A DNA stretch of 64,000 nucleotides from Polaromonas sp. (GTDB lineage Bacteria > Pseudomonadota > Gammaproteobacteria > Burkholderiales > Burkholderiaceae_C): positions 50,004 to 114,003 of the forward strand of contig NZ_JAQSDA010000022.1 in NCBI RefSeq assembly GCF_029945685.1. Reading direction: 5' to 3'. Under the pieces are notes generated by a model. The model saw nothing but the letters and a program-made list of their open reading frames with translations. It had not been told where the DNA came from and did no database searches. The translations under genes were made by a program, and so were the position numbers. Below, piece after piece: positions 1 through 10,556 of this stretch; the first letter of the stretch is position 1; the number at the start of each line of letters is the position of its first letter.

Positions 1-146
1 ACGCCGACGATGGTCAGCGTGTGCGACAGGCGCCGGCCTATCCAGTTGCCCCCGAAGGTGGTGCCGAAAATGCCGGCCAGCAAGGCGCCAGCCAGGGGTG
101 CCAGAGGAACAGCCAGCAGGGTTGAAGCGTTGAGGGTGGATGCCAT
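1..146 (-). CDS. nuoL: NADH-quinone oxidoreductase subunit L (5' end only)
   Basis: Only the first 48 or so codons lie in the window, and the gene continues past base 1. It starts at ATG 146 and encodes a hydrophobic N-terminus (MASTLNASTLLAVPLAPLAG) as expected for the first membrane helix of NuoL, a proton-pumping antiporter-like subunit of respiratory complex I. It follows nuoK on the same strand after a 144-bp gap, the standard nuoK-nuoL order. Identity rests mainly on position and the hydrophobic start. Confidence 0.85.
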   Translation of the reverse strand, partial: MASTLNASTLLAVPLAPLAGALLAGIFGTTFGGNWIGRRLSHTLTIVG

Positions 147-224
147 ATCAGAGTACTTTCGCCAGGCGAGTTGCGCAGGCAAACAAGGAAACCATGCCAA
201 GGCCGCCACGGAACCGGCTGTGCC

Positions 225-285
225 GGGCCGTCAGCGGCGCCCCCTTGAGGGGGAGACGGCCGACGGCCGTTTCGGGGGGGAGCGT
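225..285. repeat. GC-rich intergenic repeat fragment between nuoK and nuoL
   Basis: The nuoK-nuoL gap holds a short C-run/G-run inverted repeat (CCCCCTTGAGGGGG near 240-254) followed by GACGGCCGACGGCCG-type sequence and a run of seven G. It resembles the CCCC-x-GAGGGG core of the GC-rich repeat family seen at 1803, 18228, 34950, 36000 and 40200. It could form a hairpin in the operon transcript. No gene is seen here. Confidence 0.5.
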
Positions 286-290
286 CATCT

Positions 291-599
291 TCATCCCTTG
301 AGCGTGTTGAGTTCGTCCACGTTGATGCTGGCCTTGTTGCGGAACAGCAGAACGAGAATGGCCAGTCCGATGGCCGATTCGGCGGCCGCGACGGTCAGGA
401 TGAAAAACACGAACACCTGGCCTGCGAGGTCGTTGAGGTAGTACGAGAAGGCCACAAAGTTCATGTTGACAGCCAGCAGCATGAGCTCGATCGCCATCAA
501 AATGATGATCAGGTTCTTCCGGTTCAGGAAAATGCCAATGACCGACAGCGCAAACAGCATCGCGCCCAGTGTCAGGAAGTGTCCGAGCGAGAGCATCAT
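291..599 (-). CDS. nuoK: NADH-quinone oxidoreductase subunit K
   Basis: Small membrane subunit of complex I, 102 aa, the usual length for NuoK. Three hydrophobic segments are visible, beginning with [20 protein letters not shown], then the segment starting [17 protein letters not shown], which carries the conserved intramembrane Glu used in proton pumping, and a C-terminal segment ending in [19 protein letters not shown]. The start ATG overlaps the nuoJ stop by four bases (ATGA), which indicates translational coupling. It is part of the nuoA-L operon read on the minus strand. Confidence 0.97.
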   Translation of the reverse strand: MMLSLGHFLTLGAMLFALSVIGIFLNRKNLIIILMAIELMLLAVNMNFVAFSYYLNDLAGQVFVFFILTVAAAESAIGLAILVLLFRNKASINVDELNTLKG

Positions 600-1240
600 G
601 CCTTTTCCTCCGGTGCAGCAACCACGGGTGCCGCCTGCGTTGCCTTCATCTTGACCAGACTGACGCGATCGCCGCGCTTGACGCGGATCTGGTCGGCCGG
701 GTTGGTGTTCTTGGAATCCTTGCGCGCGCGCAGGGTCAGAGCAATAGCAGCAATGATGGCCACCAGCAGAATGACTGCCGCGATTTCAAGCGGATACAGG
801 TACTCTGAATACAGCACCTTGCCGATCTCTTTGGTGTTCGAATACTGCGCGATGACCTGCCCTGCCTGCACCGCAGACTTCGGCGCCTCGCTCAGGCGGA
901 AACCGCCCATCAGCACGGCAGACATCTCCAGCGTGATCAACGCACCCACGCTGGCAGCCAGCGGGAAATGTTTCCAGAACCCCTTGCGCACCCCTTCCAT
1001 GTTGATGTCCAGCATCATCACGACAAAGAGGAAAAGCACCATGACGGCGCCGACATACACCAGCACCAGCGTGATGGCCAGGAATTCGGCCTTGAGCAGA
1101 ATCCACAGGGCAGACGCCTGGAAGAAGGCCAGCACCAGGTACAGGGCGGCATGCACGGGATTGCGCGCCGTGATCACCCGGAATGCGGCAAACAGCAGCA
1201 CCAGGGCGAAGAGATAAAAGAGACCTGTTTTAGCGTCCAT
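596..1240 (-). CDS. nuoJ: NADH-quinone oxidoreductase subunit J
   Basis: Membrane subunit of complex I, 214 aa. The sequence has five hydrophobic segments and the typical NuoJ stretch [20 protein letters not shown] near residues 25-44, followed by [20 protein letters not shown], where the pi-bulge helix that couples quinone reduction to proton transfer lies in the family. The C-terminal 35 residues are charged and poorly conserved. It is 41 bp downstream of nuoI and overlaps nuoK by four bases. Confidence 0.97.
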   Translation of the reverse strand: MDAKTGLFYLFALVLLFAAFRVITARNPVHAALYLVLAFFQASALWILLKAEFLAITLVLVYVGAVMVLFLFVVMMLDINMEGVRKGFWKHFPLAASVGALITLEMSAVLMGGFRLSEAPKSAVQAGQVIAQYSNTKEIGKVLYSEYLYPLEIAAVILLVAIIAAIALTLRARKDSKNTNPADQIRVKRGDRVSLVKMKATQAAPVVAAPEEKA

Positions 1241-1281
1241 GTTCTGCGAATCTTTCTTGAGCCAACAGCCGTGAGGCGGTG

Positions 1282-1779
1282 TCAGCGGTACTTGGCATCC
1301 GCGGCGCGGTTGGCAGCGATTTCTTTTTCGTAACGGTCACCCACAGCCAGCAGCATGTCCTTGGTGAAATACAGGTCACCGCGTTTTTCGCCGTGGTATT
1401 CGAAGATGTGGGTCTCGACGATGGAGTCCACCGGACAGCTTTCCTCGCAGAAGCCGCAGAAGATGCACTTGGTCAGGTCGATGTCGTAACGCGAGGTGCG
1501 GCGGCTGCCGTCTTCGCGCACGTCCGATTCGATCGTGATGGCCATGGCCGGGCAGACAGCCTCGCACAGCTTGCAGGCAATGCAACGCTCTTCGCCGTTT
1601 TCATAACGGCGCAGCGCATGCAGGCCGCGGAAACGCGGGCTCAGCGGCGTTTTTTCTTCCGGAAACTGGACCGTGATCTTGCGCTTGAACATGTACTTGC
1701 CGGTCAGGGCCATGCCCTTGAACAGCTCGGTCAGCATGAAGCTGGATACGAAGTCTTTGACGGAGGCAACTGCACTCAT
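1282..1779 (-). CDS. nuoI: NADH-quinone oxidoreductase subunit I (2x[4Fe-4S])
   Basis: Peripheral-arm subunit of complex I, 165 aa, which carries iron-sulfur clusters N6a and N6b and passes electrons to NuoB. Two ferredoxin motifs are visible: [12 protein letters not shown] from residue 66 and [12 protein letters not shown] from residue 105. An amphipathic N-terminal segment (about residues 8-30) fits contact with the membrane arm. It is separated from nuoH by a 133-bp gap filled with a GC-rich repeat, the largest gap between nuoA and nuoK. Confidence 0.98.
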   Translation of the reverse strand: MSAVASVKDFVSSFMLTELFKGMALTGKYMFKRKITVQFPEEKTPLSPRFRGLHALRRYENGEERCIACKLCEAVCPAMAITIESDVREDGSRRTSRYDIDLTKCIFCGFCEESCPVDSIVETHIFEYHGEKRGDLYFTKDMLLAVGDRYEKEIAANRAADAKYR

Positions 1780-1802
1780 GATGATGTCCTGAGAGCTGGG
1801 CT

Positions 1803-1906
1803 AAGTGAGCGAACGTGGGGGCCAGGTTTTTCCGACGGGCCGCCCCTAGGAAAAACGCGTCCCCTCGGGGGGCAGAGAGCTACACGAAGTGAGCGAACGT
1901 GGGGGC
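1803..1906. repeat. GC-rich repeat element with 20-bp terminal direct repeats, inside the nuo operon
   Basis: The gap between nuoH and nuoI is almost entirely one element. The 20-mer AAGTGAGCGAACGTGGGGGC occurs at 1803-1822 and again, exactly, at 1887-1906. Between them lies a CCCC/GGGG hairpin core and an AAAAAC/GTTTTT-rich stretch. On the operon strand the order is C-run, GAGGGG, ACGCG, then five T, which resembles a weak intrinsic terminator. Related copies lie at 18228-18345, 34950-35162, 36000-36092 and 40203-40300. Confidence 0.8.
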
Positions 1907-1912
1907 TCATAT

Positions 1913-2992
1913 TCATTTCCAGAGGCTGTACGGGGTCTGCATCCAGGCACCGATAACCACCAGCCATACGAGGGTGACAGGAATGAAGATCTTCCAGCCC
2001 AGACGCATGATCTGGTCATAACGGAAGCGCGGGAAGGTGGCGCGCACCCACAGGAACAGGGTGACGACCACAAAGGTCTTCAAGCCCAGCCAGATCCAGC
2101 CCGGCACCCAGTTGAAGAGCGCGCTGTCGATAGGCGACAGCCAGCCGCCGAGGAACAGGATCACGGTCAGGATGGACACCAGAATCATGTTGGCGTATTC
2201 GGCCAGGAAGAACATGGCAAAGGCCATGCCCGAGTACTCGACCATATGGCCAGCCACAATTTCGGACTCGCCCTCGACCACGTCAAACGGGTGACGGTTG
2301 GTTTCGGCCAGGCCGGCAATGAAAAACACCACAAAAATCGGCAGCAGCGGCAGCCAGTTCCAGGACAGGAAGTTCAGGCCCTTGCTGGCCGCCATGCCGA
2401 CGGACTGGCCCATCACGATGTCGGTCATGTTCAGGCTGGCCGACACCATCAGCACCACCACCAGGCAAAAACCCATGGCGATTTCGTAGCTGACCATCTG
2501 CGCCGACGCCCGCATGGCGCCCAGGAAAGCGTATTTGGAATTCGACGCCCAGCCGGCGATGATGACGCCGTACACCTCGAGCGAGGTGATGGCCATCAGG
2601 AACAGCAGGCCGGCGTTGATGTTGGCCAGTGCCACGTCGGGACCGAAAGGCACCACCGCCCAGGCCGCCAGCGCCGGCATGATGGTCATGATGGGGCCAA
2701 GCACAAACAGTCCCTTGCTGGCCGCCGTCGGGATGATGATCTCCTTGGTCAGCAGCTTGAGCGCATCGGCAATCGGCTGCAACAGGCCAAAGGGGCCGAC
2801 GCGGTTCGGGCCCAGTCGGATCTGGGTAAAACCGATCGCCTTGCGCTCCCACAGCGTGAGGTAGGCCACGCAAAGCATCAGCGGCACCAGCACCACGACA
2901 ATCTTGATCAGGGCCCAGAGCACCGGCCAGATCGTGCCGGGCCAGATGCCGCCCATCAACCCCTGGCCAAAGCCGAAAATGGTGTCAATCAT
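1913..2992 (-). CDS. nuoH: NADH-quinone oxidoreductase subunit H
   Basis: Membrane subunit of complex I, 359 aa, which forms part of the quinone-binding chamber and connects the peripheral and membrane arms. Characteristic stretches are [25 protein letters not shown] (about residues 43-67), the conserved loop with [24 protein letters not shown] near residue 232, and [18 protein letters not shown] near the C-terminus. Eight or so hydrophobic segments can be counted. The stop of nuoG overlaps its ATG by four bases. Confidence 0.98.
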   Translation of the reverse strand: MIDTIFGFGQGLMGGIWPGTIWPVLWALIKIVVVLVPLMLCVAYLTLWERKAIGFTQIRLGPNRVGPFGLLQPIADALKLLTKEIIIPTAASKGLFVLGPIMTIMPALAAWAVVPFGPDVALANINAGLLFLMAITSLEVYGVIIAGWASNSKYAFLGAMRASAQMVSYEIAMGFCLVVVLMVSASLNMTDIVMGQSVGMAASKGLNFLSWNWLPLLPIFVVFFIAGLAETNRHPFDVVEGESEIVAGHMVEYSGMAFAMFFLAEYANMILVSILTVILFLGGWLSPIDSALFNWVPGWIWLGLKTFVVVTLFLWVRATFPRFRYDQIMRLGWKIFIPVTLVWLVVIGAWMQTPYSLWK

Positions 2993-5130
2993 GCGGTGGC
3001 TCCTTCTTCGTGCGCGGCCTGGCGCGCATCGGCCGTCAGCTGCAGCGAGGTGGCGCGCCGGACCAGGCTGTCGAGCTGGTAAATACTGGCGACAACAGGC
3101 GCCGCGCCAGCCGCCGCGAGCTTCACCGCCGCCTGCGTCGCATTGCCAAGCCGCTGCGCGGGCACCATCGCGCCGTCGGCGCCGGGAATTTGCCGCAGCA
3201 CATCCTGCGCGGACTCAAAGTCAAAGCCGGACAGGCCGAGCAGGTTGGCCAATACGCGCAGCACCTTCCAGGCGGGGCGTGTTTCACCGAGCGGTTTGAC
3301 CACGGCGTGAAAACTCTGCAAGCGGCCTTCGGCGTTGACGAAGGTGCCGGGTGTTTCAGTGAACGGTGCAATCGGCAGCAACACGTCGCTGAAATCCATG
3401 TTCGCCTTGAAGGGGCTCAGCGTCACCACCATGTGCGCGCCGCCCAGTGCGGCCCTGGCCGAAGCGCCGGTCGCCGAATCGAACTCCGGCTCGTTGTTGA
3501 GCAAAATGACTGCCTTGAGCTTGCCCGCCAGCATCTGGCCGGCGTCCAGACCGTTGCCCGCCGGGAACGCCCCCGCGAGCTGGGCGCCCACGGTGTTGGC
3601 CGCTTCCGTGAGGTAACCGACGCTGGCACCGGTCTGCTCGCCGATCCAGTTGGCCAGGCCCAGGAGACTGGCGGCGTTGGCGTGGTGCGCGGCGGCGTTG
3701 CCCAGCAGGATGGCCTTGCGCTCGCCGCCCTGCAAAGACTTGGCCACCGCTTTGGCAGCGTCCGTGGCCTGACCGGCGGCAGGCGCCGCCATACCCTTGT
3801 CCGCTGCAATCGCCGCGGCCACATCGGCCAGGGCCTGCGCCCAGGCCCCCGGCTCGGCCAGGACAGCATGGGCCACCGGCATGGCCCAGGCGCCGGCCGA
3901 GGTCAGTTCCGCTTCGGAATTGATAGCACTCAGCGCACAGCCTTTGCGGACAGACTGCCGAATCCGCTGTGCAAACAGCGGGTGGTCCTTGCGCAGATTG
4001 GAACCCACGACCAGCACACGCTGCAGGTTCGACAGTGAGGCGATCGAGGTGCCCAGCCAGCGCACGGCGGGCGATGGCGAAAATTCAGCATGGCGCAGGC
4101 GGTAATCGATGTTGTCGCTGCCCAGGCCGCGCATCAGCGAGGCCGCCAGGAACAGTTCTTCGAGCGTGCTGTGCGGGCTGGCCAGAGTGCCCACGCTGTC
4201 GGCACCGTGGTCCGCCTTGATCTGCTTGAGCCCGTTGGCGACATATTCGAGCGCGGTCTGCCAGTCCACAGCCTTCCACTGTCCGCCCTGCTTGAGCATG
4301 GGCGTGGTCAGGCGCTCGTCGCTGTTCAGGGCTTCGTACGAGAAACGGTCACGGTCGGCAATCCAGCATTCGTTGACGTCTTCGTTTTCGAGCGGCACGA
4401 CACGCATGACCCGGTTGTTCTTGACCTGGACAATCAGGTTGGCACCGGTCGAATCGTGCGGGCTGACCGACTTGCGGCGAGACAGCTCCCAGGTACGGGC
4501 GCTGTACCGGAAAGGCTTGCTGGTCAGCGCGCCGACCGGGCAGATATCGATCATGTTGCCCGACAGTTCGGAGTCCACCGACATGCCGACAAAAGTCTCG
4601 ATCTCGGCGTGTTCGCCGCGGTTCGACATGCCGAGTTCCATCACGCCGGCGACTTCCTGGCCAAAACGCACGCAGCGCGTGCAGTGGATGCAGCGGCTCA
4701 TCTCTTCCATCGAGATCAGCGGGCCCACGTCCTTGTGGAAAACCACGCGCTTTTCTTCCTCGTAGCGCGAACCGCTGCTGCCGTAGCCGACCGCCAGATC
4801 CTGCAGTTGGCATTCGCCCCCCTGGTCGCAGATCGGGCAATCGAGCGGGTGGTTGATCAGCAGGAACTCCATCACGCCCTTCTGGGCCTTGATGGCTTTT
4901 TCGCTCTTGGTGTGCACGATCATGCCCTGCGTCACGGGCGTGGCGCAGGCTGGCATCGGCTTGGGCGCCTTTTCCACATCGACCAGGCACATGCGGCAGT
5001 TGGCCGCAATGCTGAGCTTCTTGTGGTAGCAGAAATGGGGAATGTAGGTACCGGCTTTTTCGGCTGCATGCATCACCGTGCTGCCTTCGAGCACTTCCAC
5101 TTTCTGACCGTCGAGTTGGATTTCAACCAT
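2989..5130 (-). CDS. nuoG: NADH-quinone oxidoreductase subunit G
   Basis: Largest peripheral subunit of complex I, 713 aa. The N-terminus is a [2Fe-2S] ferredoxin domain ([15 protein letters not shown] then CATP). It is followed by the His-Cys motif [14 protein letters not shown] and the [4Fe-4S] motif [11 protein letters not shown]. The remainder is a molybdopterin-oxidoreductase-like fold without obvious cofactor residues. Where Escherichia coli NuoG carries the extra N7 cluster cysteines, this protein reads [15 protein letters not shown] with no cysteine, so N7 is absent. It follows nuoF by 27 bp. Confidence 0.97.
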   Translation of the reverse strand: MVEIQLDGQKVEVLEGSTVMHAAEKAGTYIPHFCYHKKLSIAANCRMCLVDVEKAPKPMPACATPVTQGMIVHTKSEKAIKAQKGVMEFLLINHPLDCPICDQGGECQLQDLAVGYGSSGSRYEEEKRVVFHKDVGPLISMEEMSRCIHCTRCVRFGQEVAGVMELGMSNRGEHAEIETFVGMSVDSELSGNMIDICPVGALTSKPFRYSARTWELSRRKSVSPHDSTGANLIVQVKNNRVMRVVPLENEDVNECWIADRDRFSYEALNSDERLTTPMLKQGGQWKAVDWQTALEYVANGLKQIKADHGADSVGTLASPHSTLEELFLAASLMRGLGSDNIDYRLRHAEFSPSPAVRWLGTSIASLSNLQRVLVVGSNLRKDHPLFAQRIRQSVRKGCALSAINSEAELTSAGAWAMPVAHAVLAEPGAWAQALADVAAAIAADKGMAAPAAGQATDAAKAVAKSLQGGERKAILLGNAAAHHANAASLLGLANWIGEQTGASVGYLTEAANTVGAQLAGAFPAGNGLDAGQMLAGKLKAVILLNNEPEFDSATGASARAALGGAHMVVTLSPFKANMDFSDVLLPIAPFTETPGTFVNAEGRLQSFHAVVKPLGETRPAWKVLRVLANLLGLSGFDFESAQDVLRQIPGADGAMVPAQRLGNATQAAVKLAAAGAAPVVASIYQLDSLVRRATSLQLTADARQAAHEEGATA

Positions 5131-5157
5131 GGTGATATTGCTTTGAGGGAGGCGCTG

Positions 5158-6510
5158 TTATGCGTAAACCGGGACCAGGCAGGTCTTGTGGGTGATGTGG
5201 TGTTCGAACTCTGCGCGAAAATGCTTGATCATGGCGCGCACCGGCATGGCCGCGGCGTCGCCGAGCGCGCAAATGGTGCGACCCTGGATGTTGTCGGAGA
5301 TCGAATTGAGCATGTCCAGGTCGCTCTCGCGGCCGTGGCCGTGTTCGATACGGTCCACCATGCGCCAGAGCCAGCCCGTACCCTCGCGGCAAGGGGTGCA
5401 CTGGCCACAGCTTTCGTGCATGTAGAAGTAGGACAGGCGCAGCAGGCTCTTGACCATGCAGCGGGTCTCGTCCATCACGATCACCGCGCCGGAGCCGAGC
5501 ATGGAGCCGGCCTTGGCAATCGAGTCGTAGTCCATGTCGGTGGCCATCATGATGTCGGCCGGCAGCACCGGCATCGACGAGCCCCCGGGAATCACCGCCT
5601 TGAGCTTGCGCCCGCCGCGCATGCCGCCCGCGAGCTCGAGCAGTTTGGCAAACGGCGTGCCCATCGGGATTTCGTAGTTGCCCGGGCGTTCGACGTCACC
5701 ACTGATGGTGAAAATCTTGGTGCCGCCGTTGTTGGGTTTGCCGCAGTCCAGATAGGCCTGGCCCCCGTTTCGGATGATCCAGGGCACGGCCGCAAAGGTT
5801 TCCGTGTTGTTGATGGTGGTTGGCTTGCCATACAGGCCAAAACTCGCGGGAAACGGCGGCTTGAACCGCGGCTGGCCTTTTTTGCCCTCCAGCGATTCCA
5901 GCAAGGCGGTTTCCTCGCCGCAGATGTAGGCGCCGAATCCATGGGCGGCATGCAGCTCGAAGCTGTAGTTGCTGCCCAGGATGTTGTCGCCCAGCAGACC
6001 GGCGGCGCGCGCTTCTTCCAGCGCCTCTTCAAACCGCCTGTAAGTGGTGAAAATCTCGCCGTGGATGTAGTTGTAGCCCACGCTGATGCCCATCGCATAG
6101 GCGGCAATCGCCATGCCTTCGATCACGATGTGCGGGTTGTACTGCATGATGTCGCGGTCTTTGGCCGTGCCCGGCTCACCTTCGTCCGAGTTGCAGACCA
6201 GGTATTTCTGGCCTGGAAACTGGCGCGGCATGAAACTCCATTTCAGGCCGGTCGGGAAACCCGCGCCGCCACGGCCGCGCAGGCCGCTGCCCTTGACCTC
6301 GGCGATCACCTGGTCTTGCGTCAGGCCTTCGCCGCCGTCCTTGCCCAGAATCCTGCGCAGGGCCTGATAGCCGCCGCGCGCTTCGTAGTCTTTCAGGCGC
6401 CAGTTGGCACCATCGAGGCCCGCCATGATTTGCGGGTCGATATGGCGGCCGTGGAACGAGGTCTGGACGCCGGTGGCCTCGAACTGGGAAAGGATACTGG
6501 AAGCTGACAT
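5158..6510 (-). CDS. nuoF: NADH-quinone oxidoreductase subunit F (NADH/FMN site)
   Basis: Electron-input subunit of complex I, 450 aa, which binds NADH, FMN and the N3 [4Fe-4S] cluster. The glycine-rich FMN/NADH motif [16 protein letters not shown] (about residues 76-91) and the C-terminal cluster motif [12 protein letters not shown] are both present. Start ATG 6510 lies two bases after the nuoE stop, so the pair is probably translationally coupled, as expected since NuoE and NuoF form one module. Confidence 0.98.
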   Translation of the reverse strand: MSASSILSQFEATGVQTSFHGRHIDPQIMAGLDGANWRLKDYEARGGYQALRRILGKDGGEGLTQDQVIAEVKGSGLRGRGGAGFPTGLKWSFMPRQFPGQKYLVCNSDEGEPGTAKDRDIMQYNPHIVIEGMAIAAYAMGISVGYNYIHGEIFTTYRRFEEALEEARAAGLLGDNILGSNYSFELHAAHGFGAYICGEETALLESLEGKKGQPRFKPPFPASFGLYGKPTTINNTETFAAVPWIIRNGGQAYLDCGKPNNGGTKIFTISGDVERPGNYEIPMGTPFAKLLELAGGMRGGRKLKAVIPGGSSMPVLPADIMMATDMDYDSIAKAGSMLGSGAVIVMDETRCMVKSLLRLSYFYMHESCGQCTPCREGTGWLWRMVDRIEHGHGRESDLDMLNSISDNIQGRTICALGDAAAMPVRAMIKHFRAEFEHHITHKTCLVPVYA

Positions 6511-6512
6511 GG

Positions 6513-7034
6513 TTACTTTGCCTCGGCAGATTTAAGGCCATCGATCAGCTGGTCGAGCTTGTCGTTGCTCATGAAGCTGCACATGTGCAGATCGTTAACC
6601 AGCATGACCGGCGAGTCGGCGCAGGCGCCCAGACACTCGGACTGCTGCAGGGTGAACAGACCATCTTCCGTCGTGCCACCCATGGTCACACCCAGTTTGT
6701 GCTCGAGATAGGCCAGCGCCTGGGCGCCCTCGCGCAGCTGGCACGGCAGGTTGGTACAGACGTTGATCTTGTACTTGCCTACCGGCTTCTGGTTGTACAT
6801 GTTGTAGAAGGTCGTGACCTCATGCACGGCAATCGGTGCCATGCCGAGGTAGGCGGCGACCAGCTTTTCGCTCTCCGCGCTCACGTAGCCCTGCTCTTCC
6901 TGCACGATGGCCAGGCAGGCCATGACGGCCGACTGCTTCTGGTCGGCCGGGTACTTGGCGACCTCGCGGGAAAAACGGTCGAGGGCCTGTGCTAACAGCG
7001 CAGACGTGCGGGTGGGGTTGGATTCAGAAGTCAT
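6513..7034 (-). CDS. nuoE: NADH-quinone oxidoreductase subunit E ([2Fe-2S])
   Basis: Thioredoxin-like ferredoxin subunit of complex I, 173 aa. The four cysteines expected for the N1a cluster are in [11 protein letters not shown] and [11 protein letters not shown]. The helical N-terminal region ([31 protein letters not shown]) is the usual NuoE leader bundle. The gene lies six bases downstream of nuoD. Confidence 0.97.
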   Translation of the reverse strand: MTSESNPTRTSALLAQALDRFSREVAKYPADQKQSAVMACLAIVQEEQGYVSAESEKLVAAYLGMAPIAVHEVTTFYNMYNQKPVGKYKINVCTNLPCQLREGAQALAYLEHKLGVTMGGTTEDGLFTLQQSECLGACADSPVMLVNDLHMCSFMSNDKLDQLIDGLKSAEAK

Positions 7035-7040
7035 GGTTCT

Positions 7041-8294
7041 TCAGCGGTCAATTTCGCCAAACACAATGTCCATCGTGCCAATGACGGCGACCGCATCGGC
7101 AATCATGTGGCCTCGCGACATTTCGTCCATGGCCGCCAGGTGCGAAAAACCCGGAGGACGGATCTTCAGGCGGTACGGCTTGTTGGCCCCGTCACTGACG
7201 ATGTAGATGCCGAACTCGCCCTTTGGATGCTCGACCGCGGCATAGGCTTCGCCTTCGGGCACGTGGAAACCTTCGGTGAAGAGCTTGAAATGGTGAATCA
7301 GCTCTTCCATGTTGGACTTCATGGACTCGCGGTCGGGGGGAGCCACCTTGTGGTTGCTGGTGATCACCGGGCCGGGGTTCACGCGCAGCCAGTCGACACA
7401 CTGCTTGATGATGCGGTTGGACTGGCGCATCTCCTCGATGCGGACCAGGTAACGGTCATAACAGTCGCCGGTTTTGCCGACGGGGACGTCGAAGTCCATC
7501 TGGGCGTAGACGTCGTACGGCTGCTGCTTGCGCAGGTCCCAGGCAAAACCGGAGCCCCTGAGCATCGGGCCGGTGAAGCCCAGGTTCAGCGCGCGCTCGG
7601 GTGAGACCACGCCGATGCCGACCGTGCGCTGCTTCCATATCCGGTTGTCGGTCAGCAGGGTTTCGTACTCATCCACGTAACCCGGAAACTTGTTGGCGAA
7701 GTCCTCAATGAAGTCCAGCAGGGAACCCTGGCGATTTTCGTTGAGCGCCTCGATGGCCTTGGCGTTCTTGATCTTGCTGACCTTGTACTGGGACATGGTC
7801 TCGGGCAGGTCGCGGTAAACACCGCCCGGCCGGAAATAGGCCGCATGCATGCGCGCACCGGAGACGGCCTCGTACATATCGAACAGCGCCTCGCGCTCGC
7901 GGAAGCAGTAAATCAGGATGTTCATCGCGCCGCAGTCGAAACCGTGGGCGCCCAGCCAGAGCAGGTGGTTGAGCAGGCGTGTGATCTCGGAGAACATCAC
8001 GCGGATGTACTGCGCGCGCACCGGCACGTCCACACCGATGAGTTTCTCGATGGCCAGGCAGTAGGCATGCTCGTTGGACATCATCGACACGTAGTCGAGG
8101 CGGTCCATGTAGGGCAGCGACTGGATGTAGGTCTTGCTCTCGGCGAGTTTCTCAGTGGCACGGTGCAGCAGGCCGATGTGCGGGTCGGCGCGCTGGATCA
8201 CCTCGCCGTCGAGTTCGAGGACGAGGCGCAGCACACCGTGGGCGGCAGGATGCTGCGGCCCAAAATTGAGCGTGTAGTTTTTGATTTCAGCCAT
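7041..8294 (-). CDS. nuoD: NADH-quinone oxidoreductase subunit D
   Basis: The 49-kDa-type subunit, 417 aa, which forms the quinone-binding pocket with NuoB. Diagnostic stretches are [22 protein letters not shown] at the N-terminus (the His-rich loop at the quinone site), [12 protein letters not shown], and the conserved C-terminal DIVFGEIDR. NuoD is separate from NuoC here, unlike the fused NuoCD of enterobacteria. It lies 21 bp downstream of nuoC. Confidence 0.98.
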   Translation of the reverse strand: MAEIKNYTLNFGPQHPAAHGVLRLVLELDGEVIQRADPHIGLLHRATEKLAESKTYIQSLPYMDRLDYVSMMSNEHAYCLAIEKLIGVDVPVRAQYIRVMFSEITRLLNHLLWLGAHGFDCGAMNILIYCFREREALFDMYEAVSGARMHAAYFRPGGVYRDLPETMSQYKVSKIKNAKAIEALNENRQGSLLDFIEDFANKFPGYVDEYETLLTDNRIWKQRTVGIGVVSPERALNLGFTGPMLRGSGFAWDLRKQQPYDVYAQMDFDVPVGKTGDCYDRYLVRIEEMRQSNRIIKQCVDWLRVNPGPVITSNHKVAPPDRESMKSNMEELIHHFKLFTEGFHVPEGEAYAAVEHPKGEFGIYIVSDGANKPYRLKIRPPGFSHLAAMDEMSRGHMIADAVAVIGTMDIVFGEIDR

Positions 8295-8315
8295 GGGATA
8301 TCTCTTGCTCGCTGC

Positions 8316-8930
8316 TTACTGCAGTCCGCCGTAGTTGTCTTCACGGATCACGCGGGGGGTGGTTTCTCGCGGCTCGATCGTCACCGGCTGGTAAATCACA
8401 CGTTTCTGCTCGGGGTCGTAACGCATCTCGACATGGCCGGTGGTCGGGAAGTCCTTGCGGAAAGGATGGCCGATGAAGCCGTAGTCGGTCAGGATGCGGC
8501 GCAGGTCGTTGTGACCTTCAAAGATGATGCCGAACAGGTCGAACGCCTCGCGCTCGAACCAGTTGGCAGAATTCCACACCTCGGTGAGCGATGCCACCAC
8601 CGGGAAATCGTCGTCGTCGCAGAAAACCTTGAGCCGCACGCGCTGGTTCAGGCTGACCGACAGCAGGTGCGTCGCCACACAGAAGCGGCGGCCGTCGTAG
8701 CGGCCATCAGCGTATTCAGAGTAGTCAATGCCGCACAGGTCGATCAGCTGTTCGAACTGGCAGCCCGGGGCGTCGCGCAGGATCATCGCAGCGGCTGCAT
8801 AGTCGGGCGCGGCCACAACGACCGTCAGTTCGCCCAGCGCAACGCTCACGCGCCCGGCTTTTTCACCGAGGGCGGCAGCAACAGTAACTGCGAGTTGTTC
8901 AGCAGTAGCAGGATGCAGAGGACCCATCAA
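8316..8930 (-). CDS. nuoC: NADH-quinone oxidoreductase subunit C
   Basis: The 30-kDa-type peripheral subunit, 204 aa. The family signature is clear: [17 protein letters not shown] followed by [19 protein letters not shown]. It scaffolds NuoD in the peripheral arm and has no redox cofactor. The start overlaps the nuoB stop by four bases. It is a separate gene from nuoD. Confidence 0.98.
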   Translation of the reverse strand: MMGPLHPATAEQLAVTVAAALGEKAGRVSVALGELTVVVAAPDYAAAAMILRDAPGCQFEQLIDLCGIDYSEYADGRYDGRRFCVATHLLSVSLNQRVRLKVFCDDDDFPVVASLTEVWNSANWFEREAFDLFGIIFEGHNDLRRILTDYGFIGHPFRKDFPTTGHVEMRYDPEQKRVIYQPVTIEPRETTPRVIREDNYGGLQ

Positions 8931-9406
8931 GCCCTCGCAATGGTGTTGGTGCGGCGGATCTTCTGCTGCAACTGGATGATGCCGTAGAGCAGCGCTTCGG
9001 CCGTTGGCGGGCAGCCCGGTACATAAACATCGACCGGCACAATGCGATCACAGCCGCGCACGACTGAATAACTGTAGTGGTAATAACCGCCGCCGTTGGC
9101 GCACGACCCCATGGACAGCACCCAGCGCGGCTCCGACATCTGGTCGTAAACCTTGCGCAGCGCCGGCCCCATCTTGTTGCACAGCGTGCCGGCCACAATC
9201 ATCAGGTCGGACTGGCGCGGGCTGGGACGGAACAACATGCCAAAGCGGTCGATGTCGTAACGCGCGGCGCCGGCGTGCATCATCTCGACGGCGCAGCAGG
9301 CCAGGCCAAAGGTCATGGGCCAGAGCGACCCGGTCTTGGCCCAGTTGACCACCGAGTCGTAACTCGTGGTCATGAAGCCTTCATTGAAAACACCTTCTAG
9401 TGACAT
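8927..9406 (-). CDS. nuoB: NADH-quinone oxidoreductase subunit B (N2 cluster)
   Basis: Subunit that carries the terminal [4Fe-4S] cluster N2 and hands electrons to quinone, 159 aa. The motif [12 protein letters not shown] holds the unusual adjacent cysteines, and further cysteines are in [10 protein letters not shown] and PGCPPTAE. I chose ATG 9406 ([15 protein letters not shown]) because it matches the family start. An in-frame ATG 30 codons upstream at 9496 would add a non-conserved leader that overlaps the nuoA C-terminus. Confidence 0.97.
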   Translation of the reverse strand: MSLEGVFNEGFMTTSYDSVVNWAKTGSLWPMTFGLACCAVEMMHAGAARYDIDRFGMLFRPSPRQSDLMIVAGTLCNKMGPALRKVYDQMSEPRWVLSMGSCANGGGYYHYSYSVVRGCDRIVPVDVYVPGCPPTAEALLYGIIQLQQKIRRTNTIARA

Positions 9407-9455
9407 ACCCGTCCCTTTGTGGCGGCTGCGCGGGCAGCCGCTGAGTCTTGGTGAG

Positions 9456-9815
9456 CTATTCCCAGTCCAGGGCGCCTTTTTTCCACTCGTAGGCAAAACC
9501 GACGACCAGAATGCCGAGGAAAATCATCATGGACCAGAAACCGACCGGTCCGATTTCCTTGAGCGCCACGGCCCACGGAAACAGGAATGCGATTTCGAGG
9601 TCGAAAAGAATGAACAGGATGGCGACGAGGTAATAACGCACATCGAACTTCATGCGGGCATCTTCAAACGCCTCGAAGCCGCATTCATAGGGGGAGTTTT
9701 TTTCGCTGTCCGGCTTGTTCGGACCGAGCAGACGGCCCAGCACCTGGGGCACCACGCCGACAGCCACGCCCACCAGGATAAACAACAGGACGGGGAGGTA
9801 TTGGTCGAGGTTCAT
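9456..9815 (-). CDS. nuoA: NADH-quinone oxidoreductase subunit A
   Basis: First gene of the nuo operon, a small three-helix membrane subunit of 119 aa. The conserved loop [41 protein letters not shown] region is present (residues about 45-85), including the Cys that marks the active/deactive switch in this subunit family. ATG 9815 ([10 protein letters not shown]) is preferred. An ATG 18 codons upstream gives a non-hydrophobic leader. It starts about 100 bp downstream of tRNA-Leu on the same strand. Confidence 0.96.
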   Translation of the reverse strand: MNLDQYLPVLLFILVGVAVGVVPQVLGRLLGPNKPDSEKNSPYECGFEAFEDARMKFDVRYYLVAILFILFDLEIAFLFPWAVALKEIGPVGFWSMMIFLGILVVGFAYEWKKGALDWE

Positions 9816-9912
9816 CGTCGATTCAACTTCTGCAAGCCGCTTGTGCTCAATGCCGGTTTTGCCGTTCAAGGCCCTGAGCCCTGCCTGTGCAGTACTGACC
9901 AGTGCCCGTAGG

Positions 9913-9997
9913 TGGTGCGGACGGCGAGACTCGAACTCGCACAGCTTTCGCCACTACCCCCTCAAGATAGCGTGTCTACCAATTTCACCACGTCCGC
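9913..9997 (-). tRNA. tRNA-Leu(GAG)
   Basis: An 85-nt tRNA is readable on the minus strand. The 7-bp acceptor stem is GCGGACG/CGTCCGC, with discriminator A and an encoded CCA. The D-loop reads GGTGAAATTGGTAGACAC, and the anticodon stem-loop CTATC-TTGAGGG-GGTAG gives anticodon GAG. A long variable arm (type II, as in Leu) and a T arm with GTTCGAGTC follow. It lies between secG and nuoA, the arrangement common in betaproteobacteria. Confidence 0.96.
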
Positions 9998-10112
9998 GGT
10001 TTTTATCTGTCCGGATTGCATGAGGAACCTTGCGGTTTTTGGCTTTCCGGTCAGTCTCAGAGTTTACCCTGAATTTGTACCGTTCCCTGAGGAGAACGGC
10101 ACCTTTGTCCTG

Positions 10113-10523
10113 CTATTTCGTCGGGATCTGACCTGCGCCAGAAGCTGCTGGCGCAGGCGGCACCGCCACTGCACCGGCTGTCGGTGCAGGGCTTGCCGTG
10201 CCGGGGATCTGACCGGCGCCCGAAGGAACCGGCGCTGGCGCGGTGATGGCTGCACCTTCCAGCACGCTGGTGCCGGTCTGCGGGCGCGCGTTGCCGAAGT
10301 AGGCCAGCAACAGGGTACACGCAAAAAACACGGCCGCCAGTACGGCCGTCGTGCGCGACAGGAAGTTGGCACTGCCGCTGGCGCCAAACAGGCTGCCGGA
10401 ACCGCCGCTGCCAAAAGCCGCGCCCATGTCGGCACCCTTGCCGTGCTGCACGAGGATCAGGCCGATCATGCCCAGCGCGGTGAGCATCTGGACCGCCAGG
10501 ACAATGGTTAACAAAACGTTCAT
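10113..10523 (-). CDS. secG: Protein-export membrane protein SecG
   Basis: Accessory subunit of the SecYEG translocon, 136 aa. Two hydrophobic segments are visible (residues about 3-25 and 56-77) joined by the glycine-rich loop HGKGADMGAAFGSGGSGSLFGASGS, typical of SecG. The C-terminal 50 residues are a low-complexity Ala/Pro/Gly tail (APVPSGAGQIPG repeated as ASGAGQIPTK), longer than in enterobacteria. It lies downstream of tpiA. Confidence 0.95.
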   Translation of the reverse strand: MNVLLTIVLAVQMLTALGMIGLILVQHGKGADMGAAFGSGGSGSLFGASGSANFLSRTTAVLAAVFFACTLLLAYFGNARPQTGTSVLEGAAITAPAPVPSGAGQIPGTASPAPTAGAVAVPPAPAASGAGQIPTK

Positions 10524-10556
10524 GTTTACTCCTAATTAAATAGCATGCGCCGACCG

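Noticed and set aside
3905..3935. Possible further copy of the 55-bp repeat in nuoG (AATTGATAGCACTCAGCGC)
   Set aside because: Only a short part matches and the GGGCTGGAGGCC-like block is missing; it is better explained as ordinary nuoG sequence.
3010..6507. Long plus-strand open frames across nuoG-nuoF (342 and 805 codons)
   Set aside because: They are antisense to unambiguous nuo genes, a usual effect of high GC content and third-position bias.
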